The notes beneath the pieces were generated by a model. It ran no database searches. It saw nothing but the letters and a program-made list of their open reading frames with translations, and was not told where the DNA came from. A DNA stretch of 64,000 nt from Polydactylus sextarius (lineage: Eukaryota; Chordata; Actinopteri; Polynemidae): the NCBI GenBank assembly GCA_016801845.1, contig CM028920.1:9022501-9086500 (forward strand), given 5' to 3'. Made by a program: the position numbers and the translations under genes. Each line of letters begins with the position of its first letter. Positions within the stretch are counted from its first letter, which is position 1. This document shows positions 26,314 to 38,587 of this stretch, piece after piece.

Positions 26314-26379
26314 CTCGGGGTCGTGTTGTGGGTCAATAATCCAAGTCCAAGCGCTTCAAAATACTTCCTGTCATCCAAG

Positions 26380-26515
26380 GCTGAGGTGCAAAAACTTCTG
26401 CTTCAGCTTCTGACTTTTATACCCTCGGTGAAGATGAGACTGGAGGATCTCGAGGAGTGTCTGAAGAAGGTGTTGGGGTCAGTGGAACAGCTTGTCAGCA
26501 GGGGGTCAAGGGAGT
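26380..26515 (+). other. coding-looking leucine-rich open segment
   Basis: An open frame between a CATCCAAG acceptor-like site and a GTATGT donor-like site. It would encode EVQKLLLQLLTFIPS, then KMRLEDLEECLKKVLG and SVEQLVSRG, which looks like an amphipathic helix. It lies antisense to the upstream flank of gene A. No family was recognised. Its phase does not join directly to the exon ending at 24,114, so a missing exon would be needed if they belong together. Confidence 0.25.
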
Positions 26516-27648
26516 GTATGTACTTGATTTCAACATATGGATATGAGTGAGGCTAACACAGATATTTGACACCAGTGGAAACCTTAGGAGTCTGTTCAAA
26601 AGAGCCAGAATGGCTGAAAGTTAAATTCAGAAACAGGTCTTGTCAGTGTTGTCAGCATGAGTGAACCAAACGGAAGCAGAAGCCACCAAACAAAGACATC
26701 TGAGTCAAAGTTAACAAAGTGGAAGACAAACTATGACGATCTGTGCCCTTCGTGAGCCAACTTGTAATTTTTACCCCCAACGACTTAACAAGTTTTGCAT
26801 CAAAGACATTGATAGTAGTATGCAGTATTTATTCAAAAAGCGAAACTATATTTCATTAAGTAGTGTTAGGGTTTGATTAAGTTAGATTGTGTTTTGTGAC
26901 ATATCTCACATTCACTCTCAAGCTGAATTCAAAAATGACTCTGCTGGTGAAGATCCACAGTAGAATAACGGGGTGGAACCGACTCCACCTCTGAAATATA
27001 TCTGTTTGTTTCTGTAAATGATCATATCAGCTATATACCTAGACTGTAATGGAAACATTTGACCATATGGAAATAAAAAAGGGGAACTTATGCAAACATT
27101 TGTTTCCTTAATTATCAGTAAACTTTAACTAGTTTTAACTAACCTAATAAGTTATAAACTATATGAATAATAAGTTATATTATTCATATAATATAATTAA
27201 AAACCAGGACAAGATGTGTTATAATCATGTTTTAAAATTTATTATTCATTTAAACTTTTGCAGGTTTAACATTCTGAACACACTCATACCAGACTCGGAA
27301 ACCCTGTACATTCTTAGCAAACGATAACAAAGGAGGAATAAATATATATATATATTTATATATAAACATATTAGTATAAACCTTGAGTGGTCCTATGGTT
27401 TTGGGAAAGTCTAAAAGAGTGAAAAGTCAAAGGTGAATCCCTTCCTGGCTGCACTTTGTTCCCTTTATTGAACTGTGTATCTGAGAGATACTGTGTGTGA
27501 GGAATACATCTAATGTACGCTCTACTGTCAGTTCATGTTTAAAGCTGCCATATTGGAAGCTTTATTGCAGTAGGATGAGATAGTTTCCCACAATGTTTGG
27601 ATATGATTTTTTAATTTTTATTTATTTATTTATTTTTAGAATATTAGT

Positions 27649-30600
27649 TCAGTCCTCCTTTTCCATGATCAGGCAGTGAGACTGTGTCCCCATCCAGAAC
27701 CCTGGTATCATTTTCTCCTTAAAAGAGCTCTTAACCTGCTGCAGAAGTTTAACCTCCTTTCCTCCTTCACCCTCCTTCCCCTCCTCAACAGCATAGAAAT
27801 TAAGAATACCAGCAGGCTGGTCGAGGTATACGCCAATGATAGAACACCGAGGAATATCTGTGATTTCTACATTGTTGCCGTTGTGCCAGGCGTGATAGGT
27901 GGAACCGCTCCAGCCGATACCCCAGGACTGCTCGTTCTCTCCGAGGCCGCAGGATCCGTGGCTGTTCCTCCTTCCAGCTTGCTCGTAGGCGACCCCAACT
28001 ACGACCCAACCTGAGAACTCCACCTCCCAGTAGCCGCGGAAGCCCAGGATGCCTTGTTGGCAAAGAACCTTGTGGAATGTGAAGGAGAATGACAGAATCA
28101 TTTAGAGGTAATCTGGCCTTACCTTTGATTTATTAACACAACATAAACTGCCACTGAAGGGAATTTAGACTAGCTTCGCTTTCCCGGTGTGTAATGCCAA
28201 ACGCGCTGGCTTTAAATAAACACACGGTGCGGCTCTCTGCTCCACAACGCTGCTGTCTGTATTTTACAATCACCTCAAACTTCACCTGCTACAATGTGGT
28301 GATGACAAGTTCACTCTTGTGACATTTTACTCCACCTTACTTTAACTCATACCTGTGGAGCGTACTCATATCTCTCTGGTCTATCCAAAACAGGACAAGT
28401 GATGTCATCAGTCATACGGGCCACTTTAGCACCTCCCTCTGTGATCCACAGCATCTTATTAGCTGTTTTATCATCCAGGGACAGGTTGATCCAGTCTGAA
28501 TAAAAACAGGAAGAAATTATTGTTAGTGAAACAGATTATTTCTATCAGAGTGTGAAATTGGTGAAACATATTAAAAAGAGAAAATGATCTCACGTTTGAT
28601 CAGATCAGCTCTGCATTGTGGTTCAGGGATATTTGGTTCGTAGGCTGGGATCTTCTCTGAGGGAGAGATTGAAAAACAAGGTCAGGAAAATGTTTGATGG
28701 GTTCGGATTTACAGTATTAAATATTTAAAAGATAAATCCTGTTGTCAAGCCAGTGGTAATCTTACCTGTGGGTGCATTTCCTGCTTTGACTTTTTTTGCT
28801 ACAAGACAAACAAAACGAAACAAAAAAAAGTTTTTAGAGCAAACTGTATTAAGATTGGTACAGTTAGCTGTTATAAATACTGCAGCATGTGTCAGGTATG
28901 TCTCAACAGATGATGAAGTGAGCCTCTGCAAAATGGCGTATACTTAGAAAACCATCTGCCGTCTGTCAGATCATCACATCAGCAAGCGCATGCTTCCTGG
29001 AGCCAGCGGTTGATTCATGCCAGGAGGTTGGAATTACCAAGACACCTCACATGCTACAGGGCTGGCTGCAGTCACACTAGAGCGCAGCGCGAGGCTCAGA
29101 GCAGTTTCTCAGATGACAAAAGAGACAAATCAGATAAGCTGAGGATGATAATGTATTGCTTTTTGTTTTCTGGTGAGGTGAATAAAAAACAGAAATTGTT
29201 TGGGGAAAGTCATCAAAAAGGAGAAACTGCATTTTTTTTAATGTCTCAAACTAAATGTGGAGGTTTTAGGAGGAACTTTTTAAAAATACAGACAGAAAAT
29301 TACTTAAGTCTTTCAGCATTTAGATTTTTTTTGTCATAACTTTCTGTGACGTAATCATTGTAAATCATTGTTGGCTCTAATGCTGATTTTTTTTTTTTTT
29401 TTTTAGTAACTAATACTGTGGCATCATGTATAAGCAACGCAAGTCTCCAGATTTTTGTTAAGAATGTAGACGAAGAAGAAGAGACAATTAATCTTCACAG
29501 TATTAATTCTGTCTTCATCACTTAACATTGATAATGTGTTTTTATTTATAAAAACAAGCAATGTCACCTCCAGAACACAATATCTGATTGAAATCAGCTC
29601 TGGAGGATTTTGATGAAACTGACTTCATCAAGCACAAAAGTAAGAAAATGAATTGAATTCTAATAGTGAAGGTTTGGTGTGTGCTGCTGTCAGTGCTGAG
29701 ATTGAAGTGTTTAGAGTCAAGCTGCACTCTCCCAAAGCATATAAATCTACTTGTCATCATTATCCACATTATTCAAACTTAACGGTTATTTTTACACCAT
29801 GCTGCATGCGTTCCACATCTAAACGAGCTGATATTTATCTCTGTTGACTAGAGGCTGAAAGAGACCACGCGAGAATGTTAAGCCACCTGTCTGGATATAG
29901 CACAAGGTGATGAAAATAACTGCTTTGTCTGGCCTCATTACAACCTGACACCCTAAGACACATTTTCGCTGAAAATGCAGCCTCCGCGCACACACTGGTG
30001 TTCTGGACGGGGCTTGTTAGTCAAGGTTTTTTTTTTTTTTTTTTTGATAATGGGTGATATTGAAACTTTCAATGGTAAAAATATAAACTTAAAGTATATG
30101 GACAACTACACTTCTTATTGACGTTTGAACTGCTGCTGAATTCCTATTATTAAAAAAAAAAAAATTAAAAAAAATATCTAGTGAAAATCTATTCTAAGCA
30201 ACAAGAATTACAGAGGTTGTAAGATTGCAGACTTTTTTTCCAAATTATTTTCTTATGAGTTTAGAACTCTCCTCCTTCTAACTTCCCCAAATGTTGCATT
30301 TTTTCATAATAACACCTTATGTACAAGACTGGCATTAAACTCTACATGCAATATGTTAAATACATATACATATGTGATCTGTTTTTTTTTAATGCAGGTG
30401 ACAGAGCCTTACTTCCAGGCAGTAAAGCTATTACACACCTGTCACAATTACGAGCATGAAATCAGTCAGTGAATTATTGGGTTCTCTGCACTGACATAAA
30501 CTCTAGTAGCCCGTTCACTAAGGATCTGCCCAAGAGGCTCATAAAAAAGCATCAGTACTGCAGGCAGAGAGAGAGGTTATTAAATCAGTATATTTAAAGC

Positions 30601-30827
30601 ATTTTGTAGATGTAAATAAGGAAAGGAAACAACACTTGAAATATTGTGGACATCAGAATTTAGGGTCATCATATTTGTTCAAAACTGTTCAAAAAGATTT
30701 TTTTTTTTTTTTTGCAGAAAGAAGTAAATCCACGATAAATGATTCTGAATTGTGCAAATTGCAGAAAACGAAGTTCACCTTTCTCTGACTTCCTGGTGTC
30801 AGAAATGATTCTTGTTGTAGTAGGCAT
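27649..30827 (-). CDS. PRY-SPRY (B30.2) domain-only protein, gene B
   Basis: Five minus-strand exons: 30779-30827, 28766-28798, 28594-28656, 28353-28495, 27649-28068. The phases 1, 1, 1 and 0 match genes A and C, and the product has 235 residues. It begins [16 protein letters not shown], then a lysine-rich linker, [16 protein letters not shown], the PRY part with [18 protein letters not shown] and [19 protein letters not shown], and a full SPRY part with [44 protein letters not shown] and PGFWMG. Intron 1 is about 2 kb and the others are short. It is closer to gene C than to gene A in the PRY exon. Expected role: a cytosolic binding module, partner unknown. AATAAA hexamers occur immediately after the stop on the minus strand (27,610-27,640). 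Confidence 0.87.
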
Positions 30828-30959
30828 CTTGATTCCAGAACCAAAGGCTGGACCAACTGTTTAAGCTGCTGCAGAAAGTCTGTCTCGGGCTGATGTCACT
30901 GGTGTGTCCGAGTATGATGAGTCTCTGTTGGCTCCAGTGTTTGACAGCTTAATGCCACT

Positions 30960-30967
30960 CTTATATA
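30960..30967 (-). promoter_or_regulatory. TATA box of PRY-SPRY gene B
   Basis: Minus-strand TATATAAG, about 133 bases upstream of the start codon of gene B. Gene C also has a TATA box, so both copies may keep a related inducible or tissue-specific promoter type. Confidence 0.55.
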
Positions 30968-32750
30968 CCTTAGATGCGGGACAGAGGTGAGGGAATAAGA
31001 ACTCATGGCATAGACACGAGCATAGGATAAAACTTGCCAATAGGATTGGGGGTGGAGGGGACGCATGAGGCTTGTAATTGGAGTGGTGTATGTATGTTTT
31101 TCCTTATAAAGGTTAGATGGATTCTTGGTTTTCTATAGAACACCCCCTGCTACTGGGTAAACCCCGCCCACTTAGCTCTACATCAATACGACCGATCCTT
31201 TCACATTGCACAGTGACAGCATGGATGAATGGATAGTCGATGGGATTCAAACACACACACACACACACGCTCAGATGCACACGGAAAAATTCTGAGTATG
31301 CATCAGCAAAGATGTAAATCTGCTTGGAAGAACTCCTGGTGTTAGCAGTGTGAAATCCAACAGGTGCAAATGTGTACGGCATGAAAGAGGAACAACAAAT
31401 CAGCACAGGCCTTATGTAAGATGAAATCAGAAAAATGATCAGTGTTATGTAATCATGTATTCATGTTTTTTATTCTGTCTGAAGATGAAGATATATATAC
31501 TATATGAAGATGATAGGTACGACCTTTTAAATAATTTCACAATAAAACATCCACAAAAGTTAAGTTAATATGAATTTAGTGGTTAAATGAATGAATGGTA
31601 CAGATATCATGATATAGGCATTGCTAAGACTATGAAATACCATACGTTATCTTATATAACACCTAATGATTATCAGCTAGAATCCAGCAAAATCCAAATA
31701 AAAACAACCAAAACCAACGGCAGCCTCATGTAACCTAAATACTGAGGACAAAGTCACTTCACCAGAGGTTCCTCGGTTCATCTGACCAGACTTTGCTGCA
31801 CTCACGCTCTTGACCTGTATTGTCACATCAACTATTTACTGTCACAAGTGCCTTAATACACATAAAAAACATGTCAGCTGGTCATAAACCCTTTCTTGTG
31901 ATACACTCTCCGCAGCTGACTGAGTGTTTGAAGTGGGTATCATTTGTGGCACCCTGCCAAACCTCAAGTCAAGGCTGTCTCGTCCTTCTTGTGTTCCTGC
32001 CTGGCCAAGCAGATGACTGACTGATGCACTAATTGCCGGGGAGCGGGCAAACCAAACAAGCACATACCAGTTACTGCAGTCCCAGTGCGCCTGATGGGAT
32101 TTATTGAAAATAAAAGGAGTGGGCAATGGAGATAATGGGTTTTCATGTGGGTTTTCACGTACCCATCTGAGTTCCTTCAATTCTCCTCTCATAGAGACAT
32201 CATAAACCAGAAACGCCACAAACTAATGAGTGATCTGTGCCAAAAGACTGAGCTGTGACCCTGATCAGTAGCTGCTCTAGATGTTCAAGGTCATGGCTTC
32301 TGCTGTTTCTTAAGAATTATATGTTCAACTTAAAGCACTCTTCTTTACAAGTATACAGCAGTGAAATGTAACCCAACTGAATCAGGTTTCTTTTCCCTCA
32401 GATCATCATTTCTAAAAGTTCATTTGAATTCTGTTCTTCTACTCTCATATCCTCCCTGCATTCTGTTCAGAATGTCCATATCCCTGATGAGATATCAACT
32501 TCTAAGATGTGTGTTTCATTACAAAGAGATGACAGAATAATTGTAAAAACAAATTCAGAATTTCAGATATTCAGATAGATATGGGTCAACAGGTCACATG
32601 TTGGCGCTGACACGCATATCCTGGTTTGGCAGTCTCTGTGGCATGCCCATTAGTGAGATCATTATCTTTACATACCTTACCAAAATTTCTGCCAGAGAGC
32701 CCCAGGGGCCCCCAAAACCTTTAATACCCCCTTTCCAAGAGAAGGGGGGT
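30968..32750. other. intergenic region between divergent genes B and C
   Basis: Head-to-head spacer of about 1.8 kb with no coding exon recognised. It holds a short CA tract at about 31,250-31,268. Confidence 0.5.
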
Positions 32751-32758
32751 ATATAAAG
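32751..32758 (+). promoter_or_regulatory. TATA box of PRY-SPRY gene C
   Basis: TATATAAA following a G-run, 91 bases before the start codon of gene C. A start site near 32,780 would be expected. Confidence 0.65.
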
Positions 32759-32841
32759 AAGTTGTTTGCATCATTGCAGTAGTACGCCGCTGACAGACGC
32801 CAACATTCAGGAAACCTCAACACAGCAAGAAGTGATAAAAG

Positions 32842-34152
32842 ATGCCAACCAGTGCTCCCAGTACGAGAATCATGCCTAAGACTGGCAGACCTGGTGAGAC
32901 AAAGTCCTCGGGAGATAATGCATGATTATGTAGCAAAAACTAAATTATCTAAGTAGTTTTTATCCGAAACTGTTCTGTAGAAACAATCATATTAATGGAG
33001 GGGATCTGTCTCTTCAGAATTTTTTTTTTTTTTTTGATTTGTTTTATTTCATAGCAGGTTGTGTATATTATCACTATGGAGAAGTTATACTTATTTTTTC
33101 ATTTATGTTTACAGGAACAAAATCCAAAGGCGCAGTGTCTCCCATTGGTGAGTTTTTGAGATGGTCCTTGAAAATGTATCAACAATTTTAAGAGTAAACC
33201 AAACAGTGAAAGTTTGTCTCTGTTCAGTCTAAGTTCATTTTCAACTTTTTCAGCTTTTTTATCATTGTATTATAATCTTTTATACACTACCAGCTTACAT
33301 CCTTACTCACTTTTCAATTTCCTCAACTCTCAGAAAACACCCCAGACTACGAGCCAAACATCCCTGAGCCCACATGTAGAGCTGATCTTCTAAAATGTAA
33401 GTCAGCTGTCATTTGACGTATAATTTTTTCAACTTTTTGACTTTTATTTCTGTAGTTTATCTTCCTGACTGTCATGGCTGGGCATTTTCTGCCTCACAGA
33501 CTGGATCAAACTTTCCCTGGATGATAAAACAGCCAATAAAATGCTATGGATCACAGAAGGTGGATCCAAGGTATTGCGTATGACTGATGATATCACTTGT
33601 CCCGTCCTGGACAGGCCAGAGAGATATGAGCACGCGCCTCAGGTAGGTTTTAAACAACAATCACAAATCTAGATGTAACACTTTACTTGTGTTGCTCATT
33701 TTTTTATCTTGTGTCTATCCAAGGTCCTTTGTAAAGAAGGCATCCTGGGCTTCCGAGCTTATTGGGAAGTTAGATATTCAGGATGGGTGGTTGTTGGAGT
33801 CGCCTATGAAGGAGCAGCGAGGAGGGGAAGCGACGGACCCTGTGGTCTGGGAGAAAACGAACAGTCCTGGGGTCTAGGGTGGGGTGGATCCCACTATCAG
33901 TTGTGGTTCAATGGCATTAATACAGAAATCTGGGATGTTCCCCAGTGCACCACCATCGGGGTTTACCTCGATCATCCAGCTGGTGTCATCAATTTTTATG
34001 CAGTTGAAGAGACGAAGGAGGTAGAGGAGGGTGAGGGCAGGGGGGAGATCAGGCTGCTGCGGCAGATTAAGACTTCCTTCAAGGGAAAAATGTTGCCGGG
34101 TTTCTGGGTAGGACAAAAGTCTTCATGCGTGTTCGTTAATCAAGAAGAGTAA
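32842..34152 (+). CDS. PRY-SPRY (B30.2) domain-only protein, gene C
   Basis: Five exons: 32842-32893, 33115-33147, 33334-33396, 33500-33642, 33724-34152. All have GT/AG borders and phases 1, 1, 1 and 0, giving 239 residues. Order: [18 protein letters not shown], a short linker, [19 protein letters not shown] ([37 protein letters not shown]), SPRY ([57 protein letters not shown]). An acidic insertion ([11 protein letters not shown]) lies in a late SPRY loop, where the three copies differ in length. The whole gene spans 1.3 kb with a TATA box upstream and a poly(A) signal downstream, so it appears complete and functional. No catalytic, RING or membrane segment is present. Confidence 0.9.
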
Positions 34153-34359
34153 AGTGAAGAGAGTGGGTTTCCCATTTCCCACAGATAGTTCTTGAATGCA
34201 AGAATTGTATATAGAAAGATATATTATCCACAAACTGCCATTTGTTTTGTGAATGCATATCATGTTTATTTTGTCAAAACTGAATGTTAGATAGTGATTA
34301 TTTGTGTCATGTACATGTGACTGTATTATTAACATTGTGTACAACATCTGTACTTTTTA

Positions 34360-34365
34360 AATAAA
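34360..34365 (+). terminator. poly(A) signal of PRY-SPRY gene C
   Basis: AATAAA about 208 bases after the stop codon, in an A-rich context. Confidence 0.65.
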
Positions 34366-36090
34366 AAAACATTATTCTGTGTGACTTTATCTAATTCCAT
34401 ATATAATTTTCTGCCTTGCGCTGCTTACATTTACAGTAAAGTTTAGAGAGATTAGACATAGAAACTGATATCAATTAGAGATTCGTTTATAATAATTGTT
34501 TAATTCAATGTTAGAATAAAATGTCAAATAAACACTCAAGTCTTTATCAGATCTCTTCATAATCAATTTATACATTTAACCCACAGTGCCTCAGCATCTG
34601 AAGGCACCTGTTAAGGACTGAGAACCAGCAATTGTGACAATTGCAACTCAAACCTATAACACTGAAAATATTGAAAATGATGACCTCCCTATGAAATGCC
34701 AACAATTGACGGTAAAGGAAAACAGCAAACTTCAATGACAGGACAAATAAGACAAATATTGTTGCTGTGCTACATTGTGTTGTGTTATCCACAGATGATA
34801 TGTCATGACTTAAATATAAGCTTACAGAGCAGGAACATTAATCCATCAATGTCATAAGAAGTATTCACACTCGACTATACCTTCAGCTGCTCTGGATCTT
34901 TCATTCCTCACCTTCCACAGTTAACACTGAGCAGGAGGAGGGGGTGGGGGGTTGGTGGGGACAGAGGATTTGGATGGTGACATGAGAGCAGATCCTGGGA
35001 GGCAACAAACAAGATCACATATGAGCACACAAATAGGGACAGAGAGGGACAGCAGAGATGGCGGAGAAGAACCGATGAAATATTAAAGAGAAAAGGCACA
35101 AATAAAGTCAGTAGAGTTAAGAACATGTAATGACACTTAATTACAGTCTGGGGACACAGACGAACAAAAGAATAACTACTGCAAAATGTAAACAAACTTT
35201 AGTTTTTAGGTAGGTATTTTAAAGTACTTTCTAGGGAAGGTTTTAAAGCACAACTTGTAACAAACAGAATTACTGGTGTCTCTTCAAAATGTGTGTTAAA
35301 GATTTTCAAACATACACACAGACACGGATAAATAACATAGATATATGTATATATTAGTAGACAACAAAGGGAATTTTAGGGCAAGTGGAGACTGGTAAGT
35401 GACCACAAAATTATTTTGACAGTCAGATATGATTTCTTTTTCTTTCTTTTTTCTTTCCTTTCCTTTTTTTTTTTTTAAAAAAAAAACAAAACAAAAAAAA
35501 AACTATTTAGTATGTCACAACAAAACATTAAAACCAGAGCAATATATAAATACATATACTATAAATAAAACTGAATTTTGAAACTTAAAATTATTAAATC
35601 ATAATAATAATCTAAAAATGCAACTATTTTTTTCAGTCCCACAATTTATTTTGTAACTCTTACTACAGTTGTATTTATCAGTGTTTTGTAGTTTGATGTC
35701 CGCTAGTTGAGAGGAGAGTCGTACTGGTGAGAAAGGCTCTGTCTTTGTCTCCCCCTGCTGGATATTATCGGTATAACAATATTTATTTATTTATTTATTT
35801 ATTTTAACACTCCTAAAAAACTGTGTTGATTTCTGTCACAAACAATCCATATGCTAGGACTTCCAGTTGATATAAAATAGCTAATATCTATCACTGCAAT
35901 TTTAAAGTTAATTTGCAGTAATTTTCTTTGTCCTATAACCTTAAAATCATTGTCTTCACTTACATTGAGTTTCTTTCAAGTAAGTGAAACAGCGCCTCTC
36001 TGGGTTGTAATAGCAAATAAATGTCAGTCAATCAGTGTGGTCAAAGATGGTATTGGAAAAAAAACGTGAAGTATCTACGACTCAACAGCT
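34366..36090. other. gene-free interval
   Basis: No supported exon. It contains a mixed polypyrimidine/poly-A block at about 35,435-35,505 and a (TTTA)n tract at about 35,780-35,802. Confidence 0.5.
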
Positions 36091-36099
36091 AAACTGTAA

Positions 36100-36106
36100 C
36101 CGGAAG
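36100..36106 (+). promoter_or_regulatory. ETS-type site in a candidate promoter
   Basis: CCGGAAG about 150 bases upstream of the candidate start codon at 36,256. ETS/GABP sites of this form are typical of housekeeping and nuclear-encoded mitochondrial gene promoters. The assignment is an inference from one motif and position. Confidence 0.35.
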
Positions 36107-36255
36107 GGCGAAAACGGTGAAGTTTAAAAGCCCGAGGATAATTGTGCGGCAGTCAAATAACGCGACAAACGTCGTATTTTATAATAAACATTTGTGGTTT
36201 AGTCAAGTTTAAGGATTTTGTCAAGTTAGCTCAACCAAGAAAAGCCCGGTGTTCA

Positions 36256-36350
36256 ATGTTAACTGGTGCCACAGGGTTCTCCAGGTGTTGCATCCGCAGA
36301 TTCGTCACTTTCCGGAACAACATACTTCCCTTGTCACACGTCAGAAGTCG
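36256..36350 (+). CDS. candidate first exon with mitochondrial-presequence-like peptide
   Basis: An ATG at 36,256 opens 31 codons ending in phase 2 at a GTAAAC donor. The peptide (MLTGATGFSRCCIRRFVTFR, then NNILPLSHVRS) is basic, has no acidic residue, and alternates Arg with hydrophobic residues, as mitochondrial targeting presequences do. The frame is open further upstream, so the start is not certain. No downstream exon could be assigned and the gene is not recognised. Confidence 0.35.
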
Positions 36351-36957
36351 GTAAACTGTTATAGGCACCAGTTTTCCTCCTAACTTTTCTGATGTTTTTA
36401 TTTAAATAAGTTTTGAATACTCAAAAGTGTCCGTTTCTTCAAAAAAGAATAAGAACAACTGGTTTCCCCTCTTTCCCATTAGTTACCTCTCAGTTTCATT
36501 TACTTGGATCTGTGCACTCGAAATGCGAGGACCTTATTTTATCTAGGATTATTCCTCTTGTATCATTATTATTATACTCTTCTTAATTTATACAATCAAA
36601 TAAACCATTCTTTATGAAGTCCATGATCATTTTGTCTGTAACGGTGGTGTTCCTTTTTTTTTTCGCCCCTTTGAACGCCACACAACAATTTCCCGTCTGC
36701 TGCGTTAGGTTACATCCGGTTTATCCAGGTGTGTCTAATTAACTTAATCACAACCGCAGCTGCTCAGCTCTAAACACTTTGGCCCAGACATGCTCAGTTC
36801 GGGGGCGAAACATTATAAAGCGGGTGCAGACGCAAAACAAGAAAAAAGAAGAAAAGACCGATGTTTGTGCTTTGTTAAATGTCCATGAGGCATCAAACGT
36901 TTTGTTTTTTACCAACTCTCCGAGATCTGCGAACGCATCAAAAACGCGCAGCCGCTG

Positions 36958-37019
36958 ATTGGACGCGTGACGTCAGACGCCGATAAAGCCGCGGTCAAGC
37001 GCTCAGTTTCAAAAATTGG
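36958..37019 (+). promoter_or_regulatory. candidate promoter: CRE and two inverted CCAAT boxes
   Basis: ATTGG at 36,958-36,962, a palindromic CRE (TGACGTCA) at 36,968-36,975 and a second ATTGG at 37,015-37,019, in locally CpG-rich sequence. Paired CCAAT (NF-Y) boxes with a CRE are common in vertebrate cell-cycle gene promoters. The spacing to the ATG at 37,085 is suitable. Confidence 0.55.
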
Positions 37020-37084
37020 TCGGTTGTGTTGCGCGGTGGATTTTAACTTAAATCCACCAGTACTTAAACTTTAAGAGCAACAAA

Positions 37085-37162
37085 ATGCCTACTACGAAGA
37101 AAACTGTGGAGGCTGTCGGTAGAGAACTGAGGTCGACGTCGTCCAGCTCCAGGAGAAGAATG
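37085..37162 (+). CDS. unrecognised gene, first coding exon
   Basis: An ATG in AACAAAATG context opens 26 codons (MPTTKKTVEAVGREL, then RSTSSSSRRRM) ending in phase 0 at a strong GTAAGA donor. The peptide is basic and Ser/Arg-rich, like the disordered N-terminus of a nuclear protein. The promoter elements just upstream would fit a cell-cycle gene, but that is inference. A possible second exon is 42978-43047 (acceptor after a long T-run), which would add about 22 residues and then hit a stop. The transposon cluster at 38.5-42.5 kb would then lie in intron 1. Confidence 0.45.
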
Positions 37163-38587
37163 GTAAGAGACGAAGTTTACCTTTGTTAGTTTGAGTTTGT
37201 CTGGCATTGGTGCTAATGTCATTACTGTCAGGTGTGTAGAATCTGGTGCTTGCTATTTAATGCTAAAGTGTCACGTTTGTTCATGGTGATGAAACTTCAC
37301 TGCACTCTTAAACTTAATTAGGTGTGATGACATAAGTTTCAAAAACCTCTAAGCTCAAAATGGAAAATATGGAAAATAAATGGAAAACAAGAGAAACTAA
37401 CAAGACAAATCACTGTTAATTTATATGTCACAAATTGCAACTAACTCCTGTCCCCTGACTGGGATTTAAGCATGAATTACGAAAACACAACAAATAGTCC
37501 TTTGATCTTATTTACAAAAATACAGCTAATAGATTTGATTTTTTTTTTCTGGTTGAAGGTAGTATAGCTGGTGGTAGAGTGTGGAACATCAATATGATCC
37601 ACTGGTGAAGGTGGTGCGCCTAAATTTTGACTGGGCCACAGGGCTAGAGTTTAATCATAATGAAAAAAAATGATGGTGAATGAATATGATGAATATGATA
37701 GTTAGGGGAGCAGTTATTTGTGATGCCATTAACATGGTGGATAACAACAAAGTCTGGTATGGACTGCATTACTGCAGAGCACCTTAAGTATGCCAGCTAT
37801 AAGCGCTGCCTTTTCCTTTCCATGTGCTTTATAGGACGTCTGGTTCATGGTGTCCTGCCCAACATATTATGTACGGATGTCACCATTATAGATTTCCATG
37901 GTAATCATCATGATTATTATGCGTCAATTGATTTCACAACACTATGAATGTGGAAAATCATGTGAACACTCCTTGTAAGTCTGAGAGTTTCCTTTATTTC
38001 TATGTTTTGATGCCAACATAACAAAAATAAATATATAGAAACAAAGTCACGTTACCAAAAAGTACAAGAAAAACACAGACACAGAAACTGTCTGACCATC
38101 GATCTCACACTGTGTTTACATACCAACAGTATAATGTAACGTGAGGTGAATGCTGTGTAGTCACATTGCACTGAAAGACGAACCCGTGTCGTACTCGCAA
38201 CATTTAATTTCCTGCCGATTCAATCATGCACTGTTACTGACTTAATTTAATCCAGTTACTGTGTATTTACCTTTACTTTGGCAAACAAATTCGGGTGTTT
38301 GTCCTGCAGGTGTTGAAACATATTGGACATCATCCACAATGACACCCTGGTCATTTTTTTGGAGCCAAAAGTACAGCTGATTTAATGCGCTTGTTCAGTG
38401 GAAATAACTCTTCTGCCATTTTTCCCACTTTGGCTAGCCTCTCTTCTGCAACTTGCACTTCCGTTTGAGTTGCACTTAACTATACTTCAGACCAGCATAG
38501 TATTTTCCGACGGTATTCAGTAAACGTTACAATTGATTTAACCTTAGCTCTTAATAATGCGATTAATTGTGATATTGAGTAATCGTA

